Source: Paragordius varius | Lineage: Eukaryota; Nematomorpha | DNA length: 64,000 nt | Assembly (NCBI GenBank): GCA_964247055.1 | Contig: OZ176053.1 | Location: forward strand, 992,001 to 1,056,000 | Direction of reading: 5' to 3' | Shown here: piece after piece, positions 22,301 through 46,562 of the stretch | How positions within the stretch are numbered: position 1 is the first letter of the stretch | Layout of the letters: every line of letters starts with the position of its first letter | Notes under the pieces: generated by a model | Seen by the model: only the letters and a program-made list of their open reading frames with translations | Databases searched by the model: none | Told to the model about the DNA's origin: nothing | Made by a program: the position numbers and the translations under genes

Positions 22301-25300
22301 GTCAATCTGGTTAAGTAGGAAGAAGTGGTTCCGCTTACAATATTTTTGCTTACAGCTGGCATCGTTGATATAGAGGGCTGTTTTTGACATCCAGGGGTAT
22401 TTAAGATACTATTATTGCTTTTATTACCATTGATGGTATCTATCATATTTTCATCCAAGAGCTATTCATTTTATTTTTAGAAAAGAAAAAAATTAATACA
22501 TTGAAATGTAAAAAATATATTCTTTAAAAATATAAAATAAAATAACAAAACTGTTCAATACTACAATGAAATTATATTAAAAAAATATAAAAAAAATTTT
22601 GTCTAACCATATCTTATATAATTTTTATACCATTTTCCAAAATAGATAATTCCAAATTATTAAACCACCAAAATAATGGTTAATAGAGACTATATAATTA
22701 AAAATAAAATTATTGCTATATATACCATTTACAATTCAAGTTCACCCTTGATCAATTCAACCTCGAAAAATTAAATTCACCTTAAAAATAAATAATGTGT
22801 TTACGGGTAATATAACTCATTATAAATATGAAATATATTTTTATAACTTAGTTAATATTTTTTTAGTATTTTAATTACAAACAAAATTGCTTTTTAAAAA
22901 AAAAATATAGGCAAGATCTAATCTTAAAATACACATAATTTATCTTAGGGTGAATTTGAATTTTGTTCAAGGGTAAATTTGAATTGTTCAAGGCTGAATT
23001 TGAATTGTTCGAGGGTGAATTAAAACTCTAAATGGTATATATACATAAATCTAAGCTTTTTCAAAATTTTAGCATGTATGTATATAGTTTTTACGTCAAA
23101 TAGCGTTTTTTGCAAAGCTTGACATTTGTTTTTCTGTTCGGTTGTAAGGGTTTGCTGTCCGGTTTTGAATCGAGATTCACACGTTAAAAATGTCAGAGTT
23201 AGGAGGCATTGAACAATTATGGTTGTACGAAATTCGTTATCTTCCAATTGCATTTTAAACAGCTGAAAATCGTTATTATGGGATATATATAGTAAAAATT
23301 AAAATTATACTTCGGGTAAAACGTAAAAATATTATAAAGACAAATATTTTTTTTGTTCAAAAAAACAATAACCCCATACTTTTTAAAGATTGTTTAAGGC
23401 AAAGAATGAAAAAGAGATGTACATTGGTAAAACAATAAATAATATATTTCATAATTGCTAAGATTTTAATATGGTTGACGTTTTTTAGAAATAAATGCTT
23501 GTCTTTATATTTTTACGTTTAATCCTTAGTATAATTTCAATTTTTATTGTAAAAACCATTATTACATTAGATCCGGTTAGGTATTTGGCAAAAAAGGTAT
23601 TGGCATCATTGTTTAAAAAAAGAGGTGACAAATTGTTGGTTGTTTTAAGAGCTAACGACGAGGCGACAGCATTTTTAAGCTCTAACCGTCTCAACTGTTC
23701 CGTTTTAAGGTCCCGTCTTCCAGACATTTTGCTTGAAGGATTGTTGTTTGAAAAGCTTAAAGTTAAGTTTGAAAGTTTTTTGTAATTAGAATTTGAACTA
23801 TTTGAACTGTTTTCAGAAGGTAGTTTTGTTAAAGAATTAATACCAGCAGCACTCTTTTTGCTTGGGGATGATTGTAAAAGCATGGCAGTTTGAAGTTTAA
23901 TTTTGGCAGTTTTTATAACGGCAAAAATGGTAAGGACTTCGTCTAGTTTCTATGGCGCATTACAAAAATAAAATTTATATATTAATCATTTACAGTTCAA
24001 ATTCCCCCTTGAAAAATAACTTATGTGTTTTCGAACTAATATATCTCATTATTAATATGAAATATATCTTTATGGTATAGTTTTTTATTTTTTCAGTATT
24101 ATTTTAATTTTATACAAAATTTCATTTTTTTAAAAATATAAACATATGATTTGAATAATTCAGAAGTGAATTTGATTTGTTTAAGGGTGTATTTCATTCG
24201 TAAATGGTATTGACATTATGTGGGCGGGCCGCAAAAAAAATTTGAAAATATCAAATAAAAACTAAATTATATCATTAGTAAAAATATGCTCATAACATCT
24301 TTCTTAAATTGTCATATTATTTAAACAAAACATTCTGTAAATAATATACCATTTGCAATTCAAATTCATCCTTTTAAACCCTTGAACAATTTAGATTCAC
24401 CCTCAAATAAATTATGTTTTGTAAGATTAAAATTTACCTATATTTTTATAAAATAAAATTTTGTTGTAAATTAATGAAAAAATAATAAACTGAGTTATAT
24501 TTCATATAGGGATAATTTGAATTGCTCGAGGGTAAATTTGAAAGGTTCAAGAATGAATTTAAGAACTGTAAATGGTATGTTATACAAAACATTTACATTT
24601 GTGTTGGAAACACATCTCTTCTTGTATTATCAATAGCGATTTTTTAAAAAAATATTTCACAAAATTACTATTAATAACTGTGAAGCAAACAAAAGCTTTA
24701 TATGATAAAATTTGTAATCTAAAACCAAGAATTAACCAGGAATCACCAAAAAAAATTTCTTTATTTTTCATGGGTAATAAATAATAAACTTTAAATATGC
24801 AACTGTAAAAATATTTTATTTTATTCCTTGAACGGCGTGAAAATTAAATAGTTCCATTTATTTATAAAAAATAAATGTCTTTTAATTTTTGGATTTTGTC
24901 TTTATAATTTTTAATAATAGAAAAAAAACTACTTTAATAAACGAATCCCAAACGGTCGAATCAAAACAGGTGATTGGATCACAGAATACTTTTTGCAGGG
25001 ACCAGAAATCGCTGTAGAATTGATAACTTTCAATCTTTTGCCTGGTAATATGCACAAAGAGCGCGCCTTAATAAAAAGCAATGTTTAAATATCAAATTAG
25101 GCAAAATTCAATGTTTACATTTAACCATTAAGATTGAAAAAAAGTTGTTAGGCATAATAAGCCATAAAACAATTCATTTCATTCTGAAAATATTGTAAAA
25201 AACTATTTTAATAAGTTATTATTGATAATTTTTTATTAACAATTTTTTTACTGGATATCATCGGGATAATCGTGAGAAAAATCTTTGTTGTGTTGATTGA

Positions 25301-25671
25301 GGAATGAAGTGTGCTGTTTTAATTGTTCGAATTCTTGTTCGGTTTCATAATGTGTGACATTCTCCAAATTAAATTGCCCATTCAAATTAAGACCTTTAAA
25401 ATGGTACAAAATAAAGAAATTTAGGTATAAATCAGATTTTTGGATTTATTATAGCAATTATAAATAATAGCAATCAAAATAATATGGATTCCAAATTTTC
25501 TAAGCCTAATATAGAGTTGGAGTTGTAATAGATAAGTTTAAAATTAGTTACCCCATATATTAACAACTTAATTATTAAGGTTTACACAAAAAATTACGAA
25601 TTTAATCCATAAATAATTATTCATTCTATATTGTTTTTTCAATTGACTTTAAACATATTTCATAATTCATT

Positions 25672-25716
<45 letters not shown>

Positions 25717-26285
25717 TACCAGAACGATCCGATATAGGGAATAATTTGGCTAAGAAAATTTGAATTCTACCACAAAGCAATGTGTCTTGCGAAGGTGATA
25801 ATCTTTTTAGAAGTCCATTACACATTCTTAACAAATAATTTTTTCCTGCTGAATAATAGGGTTCCTACTTAATAAGTGGGTAAAACTTACATTTTTCCAG
25901 AGCGGTAACTTATTTTCAATAAAACTAAATATGTCACCACACAATTCCTTATTTAAAATGTCAAAAGTATCTTGTAACAAAACAAATGGCAATGTATTTG
26001 TACAAATATCTAATTATATTTAAATTATATAATAATAAATACCATCTTGAACTCCTTGTATTACATTGTCAATAAAAGTTATTAAGTTGGTGGATGAATT
26101 CGATATCTTAATATGTATGTAACAAAAAAAGTGTTACCTCCAAACTGTGTAAGTAAGTTTCTCTTACAAAAATCTCAAAAAGAGCTTTATTACTAACATA
26201 TTAAATTGTAATCTAACTTTGATTTAGCTTTGAAAGCTGAAACAAAACTTTCATAATTGCTTTCCAATTCAAAATCCGACCCCAT
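19328..26285 (-). CDS. THOC1: THO complex subunit 1, complete 15-exon gene
   Basis: THOC1 (Hpr1) is a core subunit of THO/TREX, which couples transcription to mRNA export in the nucleus. Minus-strand exons: 26285-26218, 26192-26138, 26106-26043, 26009-25891, 25864-25720, 25393-25252, 25041-24933, 23949-23566, 23262-23095, 22461-22428, 21788-21374, 20722-20579, 20137-20034, 19916-19809, 19467-19328. They sum to 2199 nt (732 residues plus stop; human 657), with every phase consistent. Matches to animal THOC1: DICTNTLPFVLLQDTFD, YYSAGKNYLLRMCNGLLKRL, CGRIQIFLAKLFP, GLNLNGQFNLENV, YSDFWSLQKVFCDPITCF, NTFFAKYLTGSN, CWNDWKNNGCPAF and LWNFEPDNMKAC. The first four introns are 25, 31, 33 and 26 nt; later ones are 117-983 nt and mostly filled by MITEs. 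The Ser/Asn-rich part of exon 8 and the long exon 11 account for the extra length. The C-terminal death domain of vertebrate THOC1 is absent: the protein ends in a basic SSPKRQKTGE tail. Confidence 0.93.
21041..21328. mobile_element. family 1 MITE, full length, in THOC1 intron 11
   Basis: The ends are near-perfect inverted copies: CAGTAAAAATTGAAATTATA then CGGACAAAACG on the left, and CTTATAATTTCAATTTTTAC then TG on the right, flanked by TA. It occupies 288 of the 651 nt of the intron. Confidence 0.88.
21975..22270. mobile_element. family 1 MITE in THOC1 intron 10, right end lost
   Basis: The left end is intact (CAGTAAAAATTGAAATTATA). The middle carries an inverted TA tract and AATATTTGTCTTCAAG, then the terminal inverted repeat is missing. 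It lies within 22427-21789. Confidence 0.75.
22723..23037. mobile_element. family 2 foldback MITE in THOC1 intron 9
   Basis: It begins TACCATTTACAATTCAAG and ends AACTCTAAATGGTA, with 21-bp units inside both ends in opposite orientation. It makes up half of the 633-nt intron. Confidence 0.82.
23290..23549. mobile_element. family 1 MITE filling THOC1 intron 8
   Basis: The left end is TAGTAAAAATTAAAATTATA and the right end TAGTATAATTTCAATTTTTA then TTG. The 260-bp element fills all but 43 nt of the 303-nt intron, and its right end is 16 nt from the 5' splice site of exon 8 (minus strand). Confidence 0.8.
23985..24209. mobile_element. family 2 MITE in THOC1 intron 7
   Basis: The left end is ATCATTTACAGTTCAAATTC and the right end GTAAATGGTA, with degenerate 21-bp units. 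It is one of two copies in the same 983-nt intron. Confidence 0.65.
24347..24577. mobile_element. second family 2 MITE in THOC1 intron 7
   Basis: It begins TACCATTTGCAATTCAAATT and ends AAGAACTGTAAATGGTA, with two or three degenerate units inside each end. Confidence 0.72.
25677..25717. repeat. (TA)n microsatellite at a THOC1 splice donor
   Basis: A TA tract starts only a few bases inside intron 5 of THOC1, directly after the GTATAT donor of exon 25864-25720. Confidence 0.85.
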
Positions 26286-27892
26286 ATGGATTTAACGCAT
26301 GTGTAGTTACCAAAGTAAAAAAAATAACGCATCCCAAAAATATATTGAAAAGCATGGAAAATTTATTTTATTTTGATCATTTATATTTGTTTTTAATTTG
26401 TTGATAAAAATTTTACTCTAAATTTACCTATAAAACAAAGCCTTTTTGACAGTTTGATGCAAATTGGGATAAGTAAAGCTAAAGCAAAGTTATTATGAAA
26501 TATTCAACTGGAAAGGACGGTTCCGATTTAAATTTATACTTCTATCCTTAAATATTAGTTTAGATAAGTCAAAATATCTTAAGAGTCATTTAATTTACAT
26601 TTTTATAGGATATCGTGTTTTCTGTTTCTAACGCTAAATTACTTAATTTTTTAAACATTTGCCTTTAATATTAAAAAAATGGGTAAAGAGGACGCCAAAT
26701 AGATCAAAATAAATATTTAAACATAATTTCATACTTTCCTCTTAAAGCTAGGAAGAAATAGCTGTGTCATCGATAGTAAATTATAAATATTTCCGCCTCA
26801 TAAATATTCTTTTACCGTCATTCTATATGTACTCCAAATCGGGCGTATAAAAAATATCGTGAGTACATATATTTTAATAGAAAATGTAGCAGGAATATCA
26901 TGGTGCTTTTGGCTTTGGCCCTTATGAGTTATATTATGGCATTTGCTCTAGATCGAAAAATAGCCGAATTCGCGCACATATCATTTGATTGGTTTGGTAA
27001 TAGCTAAGTTATTTTAAAATATATAATAAACTACATATAAATTTTCTCATAAACCTTTAATTTTTAAATATTAGCTCTAAAAATCTCAAAGGCTTTTCTA
27101 AAAATAAGGTAGTTTTCCTGAAATAACTAAAATGCCATTTTGTTTTTTTTAATTGGTGAATTTTGATATTAAATTAAATAGGTTTAAAATTCGAATATTT
27201 GTTCGTTTTTGAAAAATGTTAATGTTTTTTTGATAAAATCACCACTTTAGATAAGATGAATATTCTAAACTGATAAAAATGTTGGGGATTATCAAATATG
27301 GTAAGTGTTATAAATTGTGTCTACGATGCCCTAAAAAAGCAGGAAGCGCGCTTCAACAAATTGCTAAAATTAAATTTTTGAAGAATGTATATATAGTTTT
27401 TACATATTTATAGTTAAATATAAATTTAACATTTTAAAATTACCGCATCACGGCATTGTTGCGTTCATTAAGAAAAAATAAATTTAGAATTTTTTCAAAT
27501 CTAAATTTTTTTAACTATTGTTTAGATTTTTATATATGATTAAAATGAAGCAATTTCTCCAAGAAAATTTTGTTCCACAAAATTCCAAAAATTTTGCCAT
27601 TTACTTATGAGACAATACCAAAATAAATATACTTATCTAACAGCAAAACCAAAAGCACTTGATACCATTTTCTATCAAATATACATATTTATCAGGTTTT
27701 TATTGTTTTTTGAGCTGAGCACTATGATATAGTCAACCGATGAGAACGACAATATATCCAGCTTGTAATATTTTAATTTTAATAATTTCCAGTAATAGAT
27801 ACAAAATTACTAACTTAAAAATAAAAAATATTTGATCTAAATATATTTTATAGACAAGGCAAACTGATTTTAGGTATGAACATGGAAATCAT
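26286..27892. other. divergent spacer between THOC1 and MAPKAPK
   Basis: The two genes are transcribed away from each other across 1.6 kb, so both promoters probably lie here; no element is identifiable by eye. It contains one short open frame (26900-27007). A stretch at about 27070-27130 resembles 45880-45960 (CTCTAAAAATCTCAAAGGC... against CTCCAAAAGTCTCAAATTTT...). Confidence 0.45.
26900..27007 (+). CDS. small open frame with one membrane-like segment
   Basis: Thirty-five codons start MVLLALALMSYIMAFALDRK and end after FDWFGNS. The first 17 residues form a hydrophobic helix. The frame stays open upstream to about 26812 with a basic stretch (YKKYREYIYFNRK), so it may instead be the last exon of a longer gene. 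No family is recognised. It is GC-richer than its surroundings. Confidence 0.25.
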   Translation: MVLLALALMSYIMAFALDRKIAEFAHISFDWFGNS

Positions 27893-31504
<3,612 letters not shown>

Positions 31505-33827
31505 GGAGGAATGGCTTATTGTTGAAATTTTTGGTTAAACTACCTCGAACACAAATGCACTCTATTGCGATACTCAGTCATTATATTTGATCCTTTATAT
31601 AAAATATTTTAATTATAATTATACTATGAATATAGGCGAAAATAAATTATTAGCAACTTTTTATCATTGTATCATGTATGGTAGTAATATATGAAATAAT
31701 TGTTAATCAAAATTTTTTTCAGTACTAATATACCATATGATGATAAATATTTTTGTTAAATGTCCAATGAATAGGATCTCTTAAGCCAGAACGGAGTGAA
31801 ATAAATAATATAAAATAATTTGAAAACAATCAAAAAATATTAAATACTGTTTAAAATAATGTCACTAGTTATATTATATGCTAAGACTTTCTATGACAAC
31901 TTATTGCTGTAAAAAGTTAACTTCATTAGAAATGAGGATTAAAACTGTAATAAATTACACTAGATTATAGAATGGTAAAGTATGAACATCTCATACGGTA
32001 TATATTAAATGGTTTTATTGTTTAACCATTCAAGATTGTTTCACAAAAAATTATAGTAAAATAGCCCCCTACAATTTACAAAATTGAAAATAATGATTTT
32101 TTTTACATTTATCTCAGCAATATTCAGGCTAAATGGTAGCATGAAAATTATGCTTGATATAACTATGAATAATTCTGAGAAGGGGTTTGATGTGAAACTC
32201 TTTATCACTGACTACCTAAATAATGGTCCGTTATTTAAATAAAACCACATAAAAACTTTTATGAAATAAATATGTTAAAAAGTTGAAAACAATATTAAAG
32301 AGCCTAATACCTTAAATAGAAAGGTTGATAATAAAGGAAAAACACAAGTAAAGAATTTTAAGAGCAATTGTGAATTAGCTTGCTGTGAATACTAAATAAT
32401 TTTTATAAGGTTTTTCGCCTAGCAACATGCTTTGATCTCTGATTAATAATTTATTGCATTCAATCGTGGCTAGTTCCCCTGGGAAGTTTAATTAACATTC
32501 TATGGCAGACTTGAGCGAAAAAGGCATCGGAATGCAATGATGAAAAACACCTTAAAACAATGTAATTAATTTGTCATTTGTCGCGCTTAAAGGACACATT
32601 AACATATATATATATATATATATATAAAGTTTTATTGATGTGTATGGTTATAGAAAAACTAAAATGAAAAATCAATATAAATTTACACAAAAGAAGGGAT
32701 CACCAAGCTTTAAAAGTCATCTATAATTAATCGATGTGAAAACACTAATACGTTGGGAACATGCTATAATGTAAAAAGCAGAATTTTTACAATGTCAAAA
32801 ATAGGTTATAATAAGTAATTTAACACAAATCCAAAGATAAAACTTTTTTTCAGCTTTTTAAAAAATTTAATTATAATCACAATTATAATTTACGACCATG
32901 CCTGCAACCAATTTAAAAAAAAACAATTAAAAAAGTTTTACCATATGTTTTTTTAAAATAAAAAGCTTGTTTAGGAGGCACCCCCTACGCTTTCGGAATA
33001 TTTAATATAATGTTAAATATAATTTTATTTCAAACTTTAAAGTCAATAAATTTTTTTCGAAATCACATTGCTATTATTAATCCATTTTAACTAATTGGGG
33101 AATACTATGTGCACGTTTTTTGGCATCGTGCCAATCTTAAATTTAATGATAAATAATTTAGAAACATAAAGAGGACAAATTTAATACTTATATTTTGTTA
33201 TAAATATTATTTATGATATGTTTAAGAAAAAACCAATAAGTAAGTTAGTGTGGAACGACACTACCATTTTATAATTTTATATTTATTATTGAAACTTCCA
33301 ATATTGCATTGAGCAGTTTAATCCAAAACAACATTATCTATCTTTCTATGTACATGATCACTAAAATGATACGAAACCATAATGGGAAACACAAAAAAAA
33401 TATATATTTATGAGAGATTATTTATTTTCAAATCCACTACGCTTATCTTTTTCCTTCCTAAGGAAAGAGTATTTGCCATTTAAAATATTTTGTTAATTTT
33501 ATTTTCTTATAGCTATATCTTATGACAAATCAAATTTTTATTGATATTGGTTTAAATAAAAACTAATATTGGATAAATGATATAGTTTATACCTTATACA
33601 TTTTCTTTTTTTTATATATACATATTTATATGGTTTGCAGTTCCCCGTATGAAAAAATATTTCGAGTAAAATTTTAACAAATTATTTCGCTGTATACCAA
33701 AATCTAATAGTGATTAATATAAAAATTATTCTGTGATTTAAGGACAAAACAACATTAATCACTACTGAAAAAATGGTCATTCCTTGAAAATTTTACCATA
33801 TCTCAATCAATAATTGATTCCCCAATC
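31505..33827. other. spacer between the two kinase genes
   Basis: An AATAAA at 31641-31646, 137 nt after the MAPKAPK stop, is a fair polyadenylation signal. The rest is AT-rich with a (TA)n tract near 32605-32627 and no open frame of note. The CAMK1 promoter is presumably in the right part. Confidence 0.45.
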
Positions 33828-42698
<8,871 letters not shown>

Positions 42699-42701
42699 AT
42701 A

Positions 42702-43091
42702 CAGTAAAAATTCAAATTATACGGACAAAACGTTAAAATATACAAATAAATATTTTTTTCTAGAACCATACTTTTTAATAGCAAAATTGAGGGAATTACG
42801 CATTATAATTTATGAAATTTATTAAAAAATTAAGCTGGAATGCGTACATTATGAAAATATTCTTTAATTTTCGATTATATAGTAAAGTCTTTATCGAAAA
42901 AATATTTTTAATTTTTAAATATAACTAATTATTTTAAACTGAAAGGTGTAAAATAGAGATATAAATTGGTAAAACAATTAATTATATAATTTATGATTGG
43001 ATTTTAATGGTTTGAAAAATTATGGTTGTCTTTTAAAAAAAAATTATCTTTATAATTTTATGTTTTGTCCGTATAATTATAATTTATACTG
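42702..43091. mobile_element. family 1 MITE forming the CAMK1 3' flank
   Basis: The left end CAGTAAAAATTCAAATTATA starts 4 nt after the CAMK1 stop codon. The right end TTTTGTCCGTATAATTATAA then TTTATACTG precedes TA. At 390 bp it is longer than its relatives (230-290), because of extra AT-rich sequence in the middle. It contains an AATAAA at 42745-42750. Confidence 0.85.
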
Positions 43092-43239
43092 TAATATAAT
43101 TAGAACAATTTGATTATAAATTAATTGTGATGTAAAAATAAATGATTGATTTTAAATATATATTTGCAAAATGTTTCTATCCAATATTTAATGTACATAT
43201 TTGCTGACTGATCCTGTCCATTTTCGAAAAAAATGATTT

Positions 43240-44490
43240 TACCCAATGTAATTACTTAAACGGAGTAAACAAAAAAAATCATGATGAAACATATATATAT
43301 TCCAATGAAATATCAGGAATCTTACAATTTTTATTTTGGGCTTACGGGTTATATAAGAATGTGTTTACACTTTTGTGGTAAGCGCTACATATCAGAAAAT
43401 GGCAAAATTAGAGCACATTTGTTGTAATAATTGTTTTTGATGGAAGCTAAATGCTTCATTCTAAAATTTATCACTAAAATATATAACTACTTATAAAAAG
43501 CATAGCAATATTTTTATAATAAATTTTTTTAGATGTGGGTAAAGTCCCAAATTTTTTGCTTCCCTAAAACGGGCTAGTTCCTTTAAAATAAACGCACAAA
43601 TGCCGGAATTGCGCTATAAAAATTTTATATATGCTAAATTTTACTAAAATATTTTTTTAATGCATACTTATTAGAAAAATTTAATTTTTAGCAAAATTTT
43701 TCTACTTCAGCCTATTTTAGGCATGATGAAAACGATATAAAAACGCTTTTAGATATAAAAGGCTGAACATTTCTATCACCTCAGAATTAGAATTAAAATT
43801 TTTACTCAAATATATGTCAAATATATATTGTTTTTTAAAAGTTCACAATAATTTGAAAGTAAACGAACCTTTAAACTAAAATTCAGAAGGTTTTTAGCAT
43901 CATCAAATTATATAGAAAATGTGTTTTTATAATATCTAAAAGCGTTTTTACACCGTTTCCATCATGCCCAAAAATAGTAGGAAGTACGCATCAACAAAAT
44001 TTTGCTCAAAATAATTTTTGTAAAAAGTATGCATTTTTAAAAAAATATTTTGGTGTCAAAATTTAGAATATTTAAAAGAATTGAGAAATTCCGGATTTTT
44101 GCTTTTATTTTTAAAAAAACTATCCCGTTTAGAAAAGCAAACAAATTTGGATCTTTGGCAGCCCTCATCTAAAAAGTAAAATATCAAAATATTGTTTTGC
44201 TTTTTATAGGTAGTTTATGATATATTTTAGTGATATTTTTCGGAATGAAGAGCTATTAGCTTTCATCAAAAAAAATAATTACAAAAAATCTGGTCACATT
44301 TTGCCATTTTCTGATTTTTATAATAAGCATTTAGCACAAAAGTGTAAATAATTTTCTTATATCACTCGTAAGGGCCAAAAACAAAAACACCATAATAATC
44401 ATGATACATTTTTCTATCAGAATATATTTATTTCATCAAGATATTTTTTTTGAACCCTGATTTTATACTCAGTGAATGTAAACTTACAAT
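43240..44490. repeat. 1.25-kb imperfect inverted repeat (foldback)
   Basis: Left-arm segments return inverted in the right arm in mirror order. Examples are CAGAAAATGGCAAAAT, TATCACTAAAATATAT, AAATAATTTACACTTTTGTG-like, CCTAAAACGGGCTAG, and AAAAACGCTTTTAGATAT paired with AATATCTAAAAGCGTTTTT. The arms are about 600 bp and clearly diverged. There is no coding frame. It is probably a foldback or MITE-type element; a related fragment is at 195-280. Confidence 0.75.
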
Positions 44491-44728
44491 TGTGTGTAAA
44501 TTATAACAACGATGAAATCATATCCTTCTATATTTTGACCGATAATTTAAAAGTAAATTAATGAAAAACTTTTAACCGCCTCTCGCTATTTTAATCGTAT
44601 GTTCCAAAAATTAAAATTATATTAATAATTTTAAGGTATTTTACTTTTAATAAAAATTATTAAAAACATTTTTGCTATATGGCATGACCTCCCAACATGG
44701 GGGTGCTCGAACCAGCCCATTTTTCATA

Positions 44729-44975
44729 TACCATTTACCTTAAATTTACCCTGGAACATTTCAAATTCCCCCTTAAACATGTCAAATTGACCATAAAATA
44801 AATAATTTGTTTTAGAATATTAAAAATGACCTTTATTTGTTTGAGATTAAATACAGAAAAACAAAAGAAAGTCATTAATATGAGTTATATTAGCCCAAAA
44901 CCTTATAAAATATTAGGGTGAAATTAAAATGTTCGTGGGTAAATTTGAACTGTTCAAGGGTAAATGTGAGATGTA
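44729..44975. mobile_element. family 2 MITE, diverged
   Basis: It starts TACCATTTACCTTAAATTTA with altered 21-bp units (ACATTTCAAATTCCCCCTTA). Inverted units follow on the right (GTGGGTAAATTTGAACTGTT), with a worn terminus. Confidence 0.6.
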
Positions 44976-45602
44976 TATTATTAAAATTAGCATATCATCC
45001 CAAAATATGCAACGACTATGCTGCTCAATTATATCTGTTTATTATTCATTCGTCAAATTATTACACCCTATTATTACTTTTTAAGGTAGTTTCATAACCC
45101 AGAGCAATTTAAAATTTGAATATCCTAAATATTTAAGAAGCCGAATTTTAAAATATGCCTTTTTAGCCTTTTAGGCGCATTATACGAAATTTATTTTATA
45201 AATAAAATTTTAAAAAACTTATCTCAAACTTTTTCGCCGCTTTTTTCTATAAATTTTTTAAAATCGCTAATGCAAAAGCCAAATAAATGTATATTATGGT
45301 TGGAAATGTAAGTAATTTGAAAAAGCTTTCAAGCTACATTTTACAAGCAAAAAATTTATATATTTTAATATCAGCTGTTTGTTTCAATTGTATTTTGTAG
45401 CTGTCCCAATTTCGAAAAGAAGTCACAAAACTGTAAAAATTAGTTTTTTCATCTAACACATGAGAATAATGTTTCATAATTAAATTTAACTAAAATTCTT
45501 TTAAACTGTAATTTCCTGGAATATTAAATTATCACAAAAGATAAACTAGGGCAAAAAAGTGAAAATGTAATGAAGTGTTTAGCGCCTCTTCCAATATACA
45601 CA

Positions 45603-45603
<1 letters not shown>

Positions 45604-45639
<36 letters not shown>
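45604..45639. repeat. (TA)n microsatellite
   Basis: A TA tract in the gene-poor right part. Confidence 0.9.
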
Positions 45640-45642
<3 letters not shown>

Positions 45643-46151
45643 GACTAAATTTTTTCTCTGTTGCTATGTTTTGGGCCCAAGGAGTCCTTCAAATATATAT
45701 CCAATTTAATAATAATATTTGCTACATATCCAATTATTGCAAAATAAACCCACCATTTTGCTAAGTTAAATTTTTTAGTTAAAATAAATGCTTTATATTC
45801 CAAAATACCTTTTTAATATATCATAACCATAATTTTTAAGCAAAGCAATATTTATTTAATTTAATTTTGATGAGAGCTCCAAAAGTCTCAAATTTTTGCT
45901 AAGATGGGCAAGTTTTCTTGAGATAACCAAAAATGCTGAGTTTGTATAATAATTTTCAACATATATGATATAAAAAAATATTTACAAAACATATATTCTG
46001 CTAAAAAATGATTTTATTAGCATAAGGTTTTTAAAATTTAACAATATTTTGAAGCTTGGTAGACACAATTTAATAATACTTTAAAATAAATAGAACACTA
46101 TTTTACATTTAAATTTAAATTTAAAACTAAAAAATTTGTCGAATTAACATA

Positions 46152-46334
46152 TACAATATACATTTTAATGGTTATTTATTTCAGACTATAGTTGGGCAAT
46201 TTGCAACACAGCAAAGTATGGAAAAAACAACAAAATAAGGATTAAATTTTTTCCTTTCTTTTCACCATACTCTACTCTGTTGCAAATTGCCCAACTTTAG
46301 TGTGAAATAAGCAACCATTAAAATACATATTGTA
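46152..46334. repeat. 183-bp hairpin palindrome
   Basis: The arms of about 70 bp (left TACAATATACATTTTAATGG... and AGTTGGGCAATTTGCAACA, right the same inverted) differ at only a few positions around a loop of about 40 bp. It is the closest-paired inverted repeat of its size in the window. It is probably a young MITE; no coding content. Confidence 0.8.
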
Positions 46335-46562
46335 TTTTAAATCTTTTTTAAACACATCTTTTGCAAAATAACGAATAGAAATATTGATTGCACACTTAAT
46401 AAGATATTTTAAAATATCTTAATAATTTTTTGTATAAAACATCAATATTTTTTCAAAACATAAATTTGTCTTTAGTTTTTAAATTTTTGTCTATATAAAA
46501 TTTTTACTTTATATTTTTTAATGTTACTAAAAGTTACTATCACCTCAGATTTTATTTAAAGC

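Noticed and set aside
23495-23785. 96-codon plus frame
   Set aside because: It is antisense to THOC1 exon 8 and a MITE end.
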